This document shows, piece by piece, positions 33,831 to 44,880 of a stretch of 64,000 bases of DNA (position 1 is the stretch's first letter; each line of letters begins with the position of its first letter). The notes under the pieces are model-generated. The model did no database searches, was not told the origin of the DNA, and was given only the letters and a program-made list of their open reading frames with translations. Both the position numbers and the translations under genes were made by a program. Origin of the DNA: Garcia nutans (taxonomy: Eukaryota; Streptophyta; Magnoliopsida; Malpighiales; Euphorbiaceae); the NCBI GenBank assembly GCA_947685225.1, contig CANTUV010000053.1:9037501-9101500 (forward strand), written 5' to 3'.

Positions 33831-34300
33831 GAAAAATATAGCCAAACAATTACAAAATTGCGACAAAATCAGCGACCAAAGGTGACAAAAAAATATTGAA
33901 TTCTGCGACAAATCAACGACTGAAACAACGAGAAAAATATTGCGACATATTCTGCGACACATCAGCGAGCAAATTAGTGACAAATTCAGCGACTAAATTA
34001 ACGACCCAAATAGAGATGAATTCAATGACTAAAGCTAAATCAGCGACGACTTTCAGCGGGAATAAATAATTCCCGCCAAAAATGAAAATGTCGTTGAATT
34101 TGTCTCTGTTTTGTCGCTGATTTGTCACTAATCAACGACATGCACAATTGGTCGCTGATTTATCGTTGATTTTTTAGCGACCAGGACATTACCGTCCGCT
34201 CAATTTTTCTCGCTGTTCGTCGCTAATATTGTCGCTATCGTATTTTGGTCATTGATTTTGTCGTTAATGGTGTCGTAGATTGCGTCGCAGATTGCTGTTT
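33830..34300. repeat. CACTA subterminal repeats, right
   Basis: Dense GCGACAAA, CAGCGAC, GTCGCTGATT and related words in both orientations, mirroring the left end. Confidence 0.85.
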
Positions 34301-34313
34301 TTTTTTTGTAGTG

Positions 34314-35520
34314 TTAGCTATCATTCTTATTTTCTTATATATATAATTATCTTTGGATTAGGTTTTGAAGAGATTGTGTTGCCTTAATCCAAGTGTTGGA
34401 GGATTCTTGGAAGAGGAATTTAGATTGGTGTGAGTTCTCTGGAGGTAAGTACAAATTCTACAATATTGCATACCTTTATATGACCTTGAGACTTAACACA
34501 TTTGATTGTAAATGTGTTAAGTAATCTATTTCATTGTTGATGCATATTAACAATGTTATGTTTTGCATGATGTGAACTTTGTGGAATGTATGTTGAAGAT
34601 TCTAAAGATATGATGAGTTGTTTTAATGTGAATTGAGATAGTTGAGGCATGTTTGCCTAGATGATGATGTTCAATGTAACTGGTTATGTATACTCTATTG
34701 AAGAGATGTGAAGCCATTGTTGTTGGCTATAATGATGTAAATGAGATTATTGAGGCATGATTGCCTAAATGATGATGAAGAAATGAGAATGAAATTGATA
34801 ATGAAATAATGAATGAATTGTGTCTAATATGTTATTCATTTTCAGAGTTTTGTTGTTGGTGGCATGCCTAATAGTAACAATCTCTTGAAGTTAGGTTGGG
34901 CTTGATCCTTGAAGCCAAGTTGGGTTGAAGTTTAGCATGCTTAACTCCCCTTGAAGCTTGGTTGGGTCTAGTCCTTGAAGCCTAATTGAGATGTTACAAC
35001 CCTTGAAGCTAGGTTGGGTTTGGTTCTTGAAGCCAAGTTGGGTTGATACTTAGCATGCTTTGTTCCCCTTGAAGCTTGGTTGAGCCTAATCCTTGAAGCC
35101 TAGTTGGGATAATGATAATGATAAATGTGATAATTGAACCAAAACATTAACTCTGAAAGTTGAATGGCATATTAGTGTCTTTTGGGCCCATGCTTGTCTT
35201 TGTTTAAATGTGATTCATGAATGGTGAAATAAATGAATAATGAGATCCATGCTTGTCTTTGTTTAAATGTGATTCATGAATGGTGAAATAAATGAATAAT
35301 GAGATCCATGCTTGTCTTTGTTTAAATGTGATTCATGAATGGTGAAATAAATGAATAATGAGATCCATGCTTTCTTTGTTTAAATGTGATTCATGAATGG
35401 TGAAATAAAGGAATAATGAGATCCATGCATGTCTTTGCTTTAAATGTAAATCATGGAATGAAATGATAATTATGGAATGAGATTATTACAATACATAAAT
35501 CAATTATTGAAAGTGAATGT
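34314..35520 (+). mobile_element. LTR C, second part (after the CACTA insertion)
   Basis: It resumes the sequence interrupted at 28630 (GCCCTAGTTA, then GCTATCATTCTT) and runs to 35520, where Tekay element D starts. It contains a splice-donor-like site at 34446 (GGAGGTAAGTAC), a run of about 40-bp units with CCTTGAAGC at 34885-35105, and 60-bp repeats at 35190-35445. Its 3' end is not recovered in the window. Confidence 0.85.
35190..35445 (+). repeat. ~60-bp tandem repeat in LTR C
   Basis: About four units built on TGTGATTCATGAATGGTGAA and GAGATCCATGC, the reverse complement of the 60-bp unit of B. Unit lengths vary by one or two bases. Confidence 0.88.
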
Positions 35521-36178
35521 TGTAATATCCCAATGTATGCCCTAGAAGTTTTAATACAATTGTTGTTTGATTTGAATTTAATGTACATATGTTTGTGCAA
35601 AGGAAAGTTATGTGAAGAAAGAAAATGTATATGTTGTATATATGTTAATATAAATAACATATACATAAGTCAAATGGAGAGTCAATGGAAGAAGATATTT
35701 TTATGTGTGATATGTGAAATTACTTTAATGGGCATATAAGTGACAAAGGTTAAGTAAATGGATGAGGGCATTTAAGTAATTGTTTTGTTAGAATTGCTTG
35801 GTGGAGATTTAAAGAAGAAGAGAAGTTTGACTTGTGTTTATTTTTCTTTTCTTCTCACTTGTGTGCCGGCTATCCAAGAGAAGAGAGAGCAAGAGAGGTG
35901 TTCTTAATGCTAGAATCAAATTGAAGGAGGAATCAAAGGATTTGGTTGGAGATTTGTGAAATTTCTTCATTTAAAGTAAGTACTCTCTTGTTTTTCTTTG
36001 TTATTTTGAGGTGGTGTTTGAGGTGATTTATGAATTGTTGATTTTATGATTTGGTGTGTTTGAGATGTGTTTATAAGTGTTGAAATTGATTGTAAGTTAA
36101 AAGATTGAATTGGTGTTGGTTTTGTTTTGAAGATGGTGAGTTAAGTGGATGTTGATAGTGAAAGGTCAAGAGTGAAGT
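35521..36178 (+). mobile_element. 5' LTR of Tekay element D, first part
   Basis: It starts TGTAATATCCC after AATGT (35516-35520) and matches the start of F's LTR (52648-). It carries the purine-rich stretch and splice-donor-like AAAGTAAGTACTCTC at 35974. A solo LTR interrupts it at 36179. Confidence 0.88.
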
Positions 36179-38615
36179 TGTAACATCCCCATATCCAATG
36201 CACACACACTACAACCACAACAATGTAGCATAAGTGCACCAAACATAGGGATGCTACGGTTTTCTTAACATTCAAAACACTTTAAACTTGATACAATACC
36301 CTTATCATTATACATTATAGAAAAGTAGATCATTTACTTATAATACAAAACATATTAGTTATATATATACATTTAAATATTACACAGCGGAAGTTATAAA
36401 ATATGTATATATTTACATATTAAACATTTCTTTACAAAATATAAAGAAGTATACATGATTGGCAAGTCTGCTCTGATCTTTAAGCTCCCAAAATGGATTC
36501 TTCAAGGTCTACTCTCACTTGGTCTTGATGAACTCTCGGGTTCAACTCTATCAACTCTATTACCTGCGCGATTAAACACTATCGCGCTAAGCCAACGGCT
36601 TAGTAAGATAATCATGCTAATGATATGACTTAGTGCAATGCAATGTCATTTCTAAATCCATATTATACATGTAACATCATATATGCAAAACTAACAACAT
36701 ACTTTCACATTACATATCACATTTCAATATCTTTTCATATACCTCATTAGTATTCATTTAACCATTCATAATCAACACTAAACAAAGACAAGCATGGGCC
36801 CAAGACACACTAATATGTCATTCCATTTTCAGAGTTAATGCTTTGGTTTTGTTATCACATTTATCAATATCATATACCCAACTAGGCTTCAAGGATTAAG
36901 TTCAACCAAGCTTCAAGGGGAGCAAAGCATGCTAAGCTTCTACCCAACTTGGCTTCAAGAACTAACCCAACCTAGCTTCAAGGGTGGTAACATCTCAATT
37001 AGGCTTCAAGGATTCAATCCAACCTAACTTCAAGAGATTGTTACACTTATTAGGCATGCCACCAACAACCAACTCTGAAAATGGAATAACACATTAGCCA
37101 CACAATTCATTTATTATTCAATTATCATTTTCATTCTCAATTCTCAACAACATTTAGGCAAACATGCCTTATTTCTTTCAATTGCATCATCATAGCCAAA
37201 CACAATGGCATTGTCTCATATCATGTCTTATTTGAATTATCATTGCATCTTTGATATACATTTCAATTTCAATGTATATTACTCATGAAACACATTACCA
37301 TTCACATTGCATAACATAACATTGTTCAATCTCAACAATGCAATTAGGGCAAAGAACAATTGATATGATTCATAGTTTTAGGACCTTACATTGATTATAT
37401 CATTCATTGATTCAAGTGTGTTTAAAGTGTTTAGGGTTAGGTTTAAGGACCAACCTACCTTTGGAGAACCAAAGCAATGCAAGAAGAACAAAGAATTAAA
37501 ACCCTAACCCACACAATTGAGGGACACGGGCAGCCACTTGAGGGACACGGCCAAGCTTGTGGCCGTGTCACTCAACCCAATTGGACAGTAAGCAACACGG
37601 GCAAGGGACACGGCCAAGCTTGTGACCGTGTCTCTCAATCCAAAACTCACAGTAGCTAACACGGTTAGGGAACACGGCCGTGTCTCTCAAAACTAATCCA
37701 ACACGCCCAAAAGTTCCATGACTTGGCCGTGTCTCTCTTTCCCTTTTTAGCCGTGTCACCCTAAACCAAAACCCTAACCAAAACCAACCCTTTCTCAAAT
37801 GCACTCAAACACAATATTCATCATATAACATATTTCAAATGAACATAATCAATGTTCTAAACACATATTCATCACAAGAATTACTTCACAACACATTAAT
37901 ATAACAATTAAACACATATCATCTCAAAACCCTAAAACCAACATCCTTCTCCATCCTTCAAAATCAACATCCACCATTTCCAACAACAACCTCTAATTAA
38001 ACTCATAACTTAAAATCAATTTAACACTTGAGAACACATCATAAACACATCCTATCATCAAATCATCAAACCCTAATTAACTTCCAATACCACTTCAAAA
38101 GAATGAAAGAAATCAAAGGAAAGATCTTACCTTAGTTAAAAATTTCTTGAATCAACACTTGAACACTTAATCTTCCTTCAATTTTGAACTCAACTCATCA
38201 AGAACTTCTCTTGTCTCTTTCTTTCTCTTTGTCTATGGAGGAGCCGGCCACTTCAAGAAAGAAAGAAGAAAATGCACAAGTCAAACACCTTTTCTTCTTT
38301 TAATCTCCACCATGCATTTCATTTCAAGCAATTACTCATATACCCCTCATCACTTAACTTAGCTTTTGTCTCTTATAAACCCAATTAAGTAATTTCACAT
38401 GCCATATAAAAATCTCCTCTTGCATTGACTCTCTCTCTTTGACCATTTTATATGTTATATATATCACCATATACACAACATATAAACTTGTCTCTAAACC
38501 CTAAATTTTTTTCCCGAAACACATATACATATACATTCTTTTCCCAATTTAAACCAACAACAACAACAACAACAACAACATACAAAACTTCTAGGGCATA
38601 CATGAGGATATTACA
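36179..38615 (-). mobile_element. Solo LTR, 2437 bp, TSD GAAGT
   Basis: Plus-strand ends are TGTAACATCCC and GGATATTACA. The duplication GAAGT is perfect at 36174-36178 and 38616-38620, and the flanking LTR of D resumes at once with TGGTTTTAGGG. It is the same family as the solo LTR at 56619-59086, in the opposite orientation. Minus-strand splice-donor-like sites lie near 37450 and 38130, a GACACGGCC cluster at 37515-37755 and the double hairpin at 36564-36603. Confidence 0.95.
36564..36603 (-). other. Double-hairpin motif, LTR copy
   Basis: On the minus strand CTAAGCC-GTT-GGCTTAG is followed by GCGCGAT/ATCGCGC with an 8-nt loop; both stems are perfect. Confidence 0.7.
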
Positions 38616-38620
38616 GAAGT

Positions 38621-40434
38621 TGGTTTTAGGGTTTTGAATTGGTAAATGATTTAATGTATGGTTAATGTGAATATTGTGTTAAACATGCAAAATAAGTGTT
38701 AATGACTTTGATTACATCCATTTGAATGAGTTTATGTTATGCATAATGTGTTTAATTTCAATCAAAAGAGTGTTGGCTATGGTTAGGGTTGTTGTTCATA
38801 AGAGACACGGCCAAAATCAAGGAAGAGACACGGCCAAGACTTAAGAATTTGGGAGACACGGCCAAGTTTAATGAAATTTGGCCGTGTTGGATAAATTTTG
38901 GAGAGACACGGCCACTGGCTTGGCTGTGTCCCTTGACTGTGTTTGCCACTGCCTGATTTTTGTTGAGAGACACAGCCGTGTCCCTTGCCCGTGTCTGCCT
39001 CGGCTTGAATTGGTGTTGAGAGACACAGCCACAAGCTTGGCCGTGTCCCTTGAGGGTGTTAGCTACTGTGATGGTTCTTGGCTTTTCTCACATTGCTTTG
39101 ATTCTTCAAAGGTCTTTTGTAACTAAACCTCAAAATAAACACTTTTAAAACCAAGAATGACCTAAACAAATACATGTGGAACGTACATTCATATAATGTT
39201 GAGATTTTAGCACACATTTGATGATAATGATGATGCATATGATACTATATGAACAAGGTTATGTTTATGCATTGTGAACCTTGTGAATGATAATGTGTTA
39301 TATGAATAATGTACTTTGTTATATTTATATCAAGGATGACTAATGTGTAAGGTGAAGGATATGATGTAAATGTTTGTGTATTTGAAGGATGAATTGCTAT
39401 AACATAGATTGTAATGTGATGGAATATAAAGCCATTGTGATTGGCTATGATGATTCCATAGAAGACATAAGGCATGTTTGCCTAATTGATGATGAGATTT
39501 GAGAATGAAATAATAAATGAATTGTGTGTCTAATGTGTTATTCATTTTCAAAGTTTTGTTGTTGGTGGCATGCCTAATGGTAACAATCTCTTGAAGTTAG
39601 GTTGGATTGAATCCTTGAAGCCTAATTGAGATGTTACAACCCTTGAAGCTAGGTTGGGTTGGTTCTTGAAGCCAAGTTGGGTTGATACTTAGCATGCTTT
39701 GTTCCCCTTGAAGCTTGGTTGAACCTAATCCTTGAAGCCTAGTTGGGTCTATGATAATGATAAATGTGATAACAAAACCAAAGCATTAACTCTGAAAATT
39801 GAATGGCATATTAGAGTGTTTTGGGCCCATGCTTGTCTTTGTATATAATGTGATTCTTGAATGTTAAATCAATGGAACTATGAAGATGTAATATGAATAT
39901 TGTTATGACATTGAATGTAGTGTGATGTGGTAATGTGATGTGCTTCTATGTGTATGGTTTATGAAATATAAAGGTGTGATGTTAACTTTATGATTTAGAT
40001 GTGTATCATTTCATTGCTTTTAAGTATAGTGTTGGTATATTTTGTACTACTAAGCCGTTGGCTTAGCGCGATAGTGTTTAATCGCGCAGGTGACAGAGTT
40101 GAACCTGAGAGCTCCTCGAGACCTAGTGAGACTAGACATTGAAGATTTTCTTTTGGGACTTAAAGATCAGAGAAGAGCTGCCAATCATGTATATATTCTA
40201 TGTTTTGTAAACTTTGATTTATATCATATTTGTAATAGCTTCCGCTGTGAATTAATAAATGTTTTTATATATGGTGTCTTTTGGATTTCTTTTAAATGTT
40301 TGAGATTGGTTTCACTTATTTATAAAGATAATTGATGTGTCTTTTTTAAACTGTGGCATTTTCTATATTCAGTATACGTATTTTACGATCGTTTAAGCAT
40401 GCTTGGTACGTATACAGGATATAGGGGTGTTACA
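38621..40434 (+). mobile_element. 5' LTR of Tekay element D, second part
   Basis: This continues the LTR of D to GGGGTGTTACA at 40434. Without the solo LTR and one TSD copy, D's LTR is about 2472 bp. It carries the GACACGGCC cluster at 38805-39050, a CCTTGAAGC repeat block at 39580-39750 and the double hairpin at 40050-40087. Confidence 0.9.
40050..40087 (+). other. Double-hairpin motif, LTR copy
   Basis: CTAAGCC-GTT-GGCTTAG, then GCGCGAT/ATCGCGC with an 8-nt loop; both stems are perfect, about 350 bp before the LTR end. Confidence 0.7.
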
Positions 40435-40441
40435 ATTGTTT

Positions 40442-40453
40442 TGGTATTAGAGC
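40442..40453 (+). promoter_or_regulatory. Primer-binding site of element D
   Basis: TGGTATTAGAGC, one base off the initiator-Met site, 8 bp after the LTR end. Confidence 0.85.
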
Positions 40454-40601
40454 CTAGGTTTGAGATTCTCAACCTAGGTCAAGTGTAAGAAAAAGAATGT
40501 TTTGATTTTAAAAAGTTGATTTTTGAATAACATACATGCTTGGCATTGGCAGTCTCTGATCTTTAATGAGAGGTATTCTACTGTGTTTGCAGATATAGGT
40601 T

Positions 40602-41565
40602 GTGATGGATTCTCACTTACGTCAGTCAGTCGAGGGTAGTGCTGAGAGTATAGCTCCTGATGATGGAGCTAGAGTTGATAGTGCTGGTGAGGCACCTGCT
40701 TCTGTGTTGGGGAGACTAGCTGGTGAGGAGGTTCCGCCAGGTTGGTTTAGGCAGGTGATTGATTTGTTGAGGCAAGCACCAGTGCAACCACCGCCACCAC
40801 CCCCACAACCTTTGGTATCAGTGAGGCACTATGATAAACTAAGGAAGTATGGAGCATAAGATTTCCTAGGTACTGTTGATCCAGCTGTGGCTGAGCAGTG
40901 GCTAGATAAAGTACAGAGAATATTTGTTCAGTTGCAAGCCACTCCAGAAGAAAAATTTGACTATGCAAGATCATTGTTGCAGAAGGATGCATATGACTGG
41001 TGGAAGATAGTGCCCCATGCTATGGATGATCCACCAACCTTGTCTTATGCTGATTTTCTGAGAGAGTTTCAATTGAAGTATACTCCAAGGGAGTATAAAG
41101 ACATGAAGAAGATGGAGTTTTTGAGTTTAAAGCAAGATAACCGGACCGTAACTGAGTATGAGGTTGAGTTTATTCGATTGAGCCATTATGCTGGGGGTAT
41201 TGTATCTGATGAGATAGATAGATGCAGGAGATTTGAGCAGGGATTGAGGCCCTCTATCATGTGTCTTGTGGCTGGATCTAGATATCATGATTTTTCCCAG
41301 CTGGTTGCAGCAGCTAGGAGTGTAGAGAGAGCTCAGGTTATTGCAGCTGCTTCAGAGGAAGAGATCAGGGTTAGAAGACCCCAGTTTGAGGCAGGGTCTT
41401 CGTCTGTGAAAAGAGGTAAAGGAAGTTTTGTTCCTCGGGTTAGTAGGAGTCAGAGGCCAGCTGGTAGGTCAGTACAGTTTCAAAGGCAGAGATCTAGACC
41501 TACAGTTTCAGTGGCGAGTGCTCCGACCCCGGTGATTCAGAGATCCACTTTACCCAGATGTATTC
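40602..41565 (+). pseudogene. Tekay gag of element D, one stop, truncated by E
   Basis: Frame 40602-40859 gives the N-terminus (MMDSHLRQSVEGSAES) with a polyproline stretch and ends at TAA in YGA*DFLG. The same frame continues to 41565 with the gag capsid domain: VAEQWLDKVQRIFVQLQATP, YDWWKIVPHAMDDPP and FQLKYTPREY. It is cut by element E just before the zinc-knuckle region. It aligns well with the gag parts of B and G. The protease, RT and integrase of D are not found elsewhere in the window. Confidence 0.9.
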
Positions 41566-44500
41566 TGTAACACCCCTTCCCAGCCTACATGTGTAAGTCG
41601 AGTAGAGGCGCTACACTATCCTAATGTTGCTACCAATTTTACTTAATTCGAATTTTAGTTCCGGTTTTACAGAAATTTTGCCATAGTTTCGCCTAAAAAT
41701 TGAGTCCCAAGTGTTGACAAAACTGGTTTTTTCCTGATTTAAAAAAAAAAGAAACATTTTACACAAACCAATGCAAACAAAATCATTCTCAGTACACTCC
41801 CAATAAATCCCCCTTATAACCTCAACTACAACCTGCAAAAAGGATTTACACTTCTAGTACAAAATAAGTATAGGTTTATTATTATCACATACTTTCAATA
41901 ATCTTATATATATATATATATGATAATCTTGTCTTTACCAAAATTTCATTTATACATATGAATACATTCTTGTCAGAAATACAACATAATGAAATTATAC
42001 ATGTATGCATCACCTTCTAGTTGGTCTCGAAATACTCTTACCCTTCTCGTGGCATAACATTTGACTTCCAGATCAACCACCTACTCACCTGCACGATTTA
42101 TACAACCGCGCTAAGCCCGAAAGCTTAGTAATACAAATAAATATTATAAACATACATAATAGACAATCATACTTATATGTTAACTTCATATATTATTATT
42201 TTCTTATCATATTTTCCCATTTCAATTACACCTTATATATATTTCTACTAATCTCATAATTATATATATATGCACTTATTTCATTAATACAACCCACAAT
42301 TCCATGACTTATTAAAACATTCATAAAATAATACTCACAATGTCCACAACCACATCCATATTATACATCATATTGTATTTTCATGTAGTACCTTCAGATC
42401 TCATCATTCAACATAGTTTTTCAATCCACATTCACCTTCAATAATTTACTTATACATTGTAATCATCTCATTTCATAATTATCATCATATATCTCATAAC
42501 ATTACATCTTATTCCATAATTCACATTTAAACAAAAATAATCATTGGTCTCATTATTCATTCATTTCACATTTCATGAATCACATTTAAACAAAGACAAG
42601 CATGGGCCCAAAAGACTCTAATATGCTATTCAAAGTTCAGAGTTACTGTTTTGGTCTATAATCATAATCATCAATACATTTATCCATGGATATTCAACTA
42701 GATTTGAGCTTACGACCCAGTCATTTCACTCAATCTAGTTTCAATAATTTGTTTTTGAGGTTTACGACCCGGTCATTTCACCCCAAAAACATCACATTTC
42801 ACATTTTCCAACTGGAATCGGCTTACGACCCGGTCATTTCACCTATCCAGTGATTCATAGGCATGCCGCCAAAAACAGAACTCTGAAAATTGAATTAACA
42901 CATTAGGCACACAATCATTTCATTTATCTCTTTATCAATCTCTTTTCATTTCATTTCTCATAATTAATTAGGCAACCATGCCTCAATTATATATTTCATT
43001 TGCATCATCATAGCCAACAACCATGGCATCATATCTCATATGATCTCAAATCACAATAAAACAATTCAAATGTATATAATCAATGGCATTAACACACATT
43101 TTACATACTCATCACAACATTCATATTATACCAAACATAACATTATTAATATACATCAACAATGCATTACGTTTCCTAATATTAATATACATCAACAATG
43201 CACTACATTTCCTAACACATTTACAACCAAATGTGTATCAAGTCTCAAAGTCATATGCATTTATGCAATAATGTAGTTTGTACTTACCTTAAAACCAACT
43301 CACACCAATCTATACACTTACTCTTCCAAGAATCCTCAACACTTAGATTAGGGAAATTCAACCTCTTCACAACCTAATCCAAAAGGAATATTAGCAAAAT
43401 GACCATATGAATAGTAAATTCTAGTTTTGGACTCAACTTAATCCTTATTTTGAAAAATTTTATAAAATAATATACTTGACTAAAAACTCTAAAATTTTTA
43501 CAGAATTTAGTTTTACATCTTAAAATCATTCCTTTAAAATTTCAGATCAAACTGAACACAAAATCTTGGTCAAATAGTTCACCCAACCAGACTGCTCCAA
43601 TTGCCCTGCATCCTGGCAGCAGTTCTGAACTTTGTGAATTCCGTAAATTAAATTCAATCAATGTGGTTCCAAATTATTTTTCTCAAATACTAGACTCAAT
43701 AAAAAACAACATATCCAAAATTCAATTGGATATGATTTTTCTACATTTTATTAAAAATCCGGAAAGATAGCTGTCTCAGTTAAGGTACCTGCTGGAACAG
43801 GTCTAATAAAAATAATCTTTCCAAAATCATAACCATTCCAAAATCGAATCAACATATTTTTCAGTCATTCTAGACTCATAGAGGCACAACATATCAAAAA
43901 TTCACTTCAAGAACATTTTTCTATAATTAATTAAAAATCATACAATTCACAGCCTTTACTAATTGTAAAACAGGAAAAATTTCACTAAACACAACTCTTA
44001 CTCTTCCATCACCAACACCAACCTAACTTCTTATCTTTAATTCCATTTCAACACTTTTACACACACCATACACAAACACACTCCATCAAACTCAAACAAA
44101 ATTCCAAATAGAACAAGAGAAATCAAGAGAAAACTTACCAAAAATGATAAACTTCTTGAATTTCTAACTTGTTTCCTTGAAATCTTCCTTCAATTTGAAA
44201 CTTGGAACTCAAAACAACTTCTTGCTCTCTTGACTAAGTGATACCCAGCCACCCCAAAAGAAAAGAAGAAAAATGAAAGAGACAAAAGAAACAAAGTCAA
44301 ATTTCCCCTCTCTTTAAACCTCCACCAAGCAATTTAAAAAGAAAATTACCTAAATACCCTCTTCTATACAATTAAACTCCCTTTCACTTACTTGCCCTTT
44401 TTAGTAATTTCATACATAACCAAAATAAATATCTTCTTTTTCTTTTATTATTATTATTATTAATTAATTAATTAATTATATAAACTTACTTTTCCTACAC

Positions 44501-44863
44501 CACTTTATACATTATGTATATGTAATATATATGTTGGTATATGTATATCTCTTTTATATTTCCTTTATATTTTCCATATTTTTCAAATACCACATAAATA
44601 TATATCATCCCTCATATACACCTATTTCTTATAATATTTTCCTTACATATTTTACCAACATATCTTCTCACAACTACCATTCCAATGTACACCAAAATCG
44701 GGTATTAAATTAATTCATTTATCTTCTTTTGACTTTCATTAGTTTAACTTATATATGTTATATATATCTTCACTTCTTTTCTCCTTCCATTAAACATACT
44801 CCTTAAATCCAAATACCACAATAATTATTCCAAAACTTTTAGGGTGTACCTTGGGATATTACA
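41566..44863 (-). mobile_element. 3' LTR of non-coding element E (3298 bp)
   Basis: Plus-strand ends are TGTAACACCCC at 41566 and GGGATATTACA at 44863. It was inserted in D's gag; the five bases before it are TATTC (41561-41565). The first 1.64 kb match the other LTR (47871-49511) with few differences. The second hairpin has one changed base here (GCACGATT) that is intact in the partner. Splice-donor-like sites lie at 43286 and 44135 (minus strand). The segment 43400-44000 is unlike the other LTRs. Confidence 0.9.
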
Positions 44864-44865
44864 AT

Positions 44866-44880
44866 TCTCTCCCCCTTAAA
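44866..44880 (-). promoter_or_regulatory. Polypurine tract of element E
   Basis: The minus strand reads AAGGGGGAGAGAAT next to the LTR, the same as F at 61252-61265 and close to B. Confidence 0.85.

Larger units (their letters stand above)
28631..34313. mobile_element. Non-autonomous CACTA transposon with captured gene fragments (5683 bp)
   Basis: It starts CACTACAAAAAAA and ends with the complement TTTTTTTGTAGTG, the terminal inverted repeats of plant CACTA (En/Spm) elements. The 3-bp duplication TTA is perfect (28628-28630, 34314-34316). Both ends carry subterminal arrays of GCGAC/GTCGC words. No transposase is visible. The interior holds exon-intron pieces of at least four unrelated plant genes (CSLC, NDHL, RPN1, TruB-like), all on the plus strand, making it a Pack-CACTA-like element. 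It sits within LTR C. Confidence 0.95.

Noticed and set aside
28631..34313. A functional host gene inside the CACTA element
   Set aside because: Only isolated exon pieces of four different genes are present, each lacking most of its coding sequence.
37477..39126. Short frames rich in GHGQACGRVSQ- or RDTAVSLA-type residues (also at 53526-53818, 57371-57670 and 62144-62436)
   Set aside because: They are translations of the GACACGGCC motif clusters in LTRs; the same cluster is open in several frames on both strands, and no protein family is recognisable.
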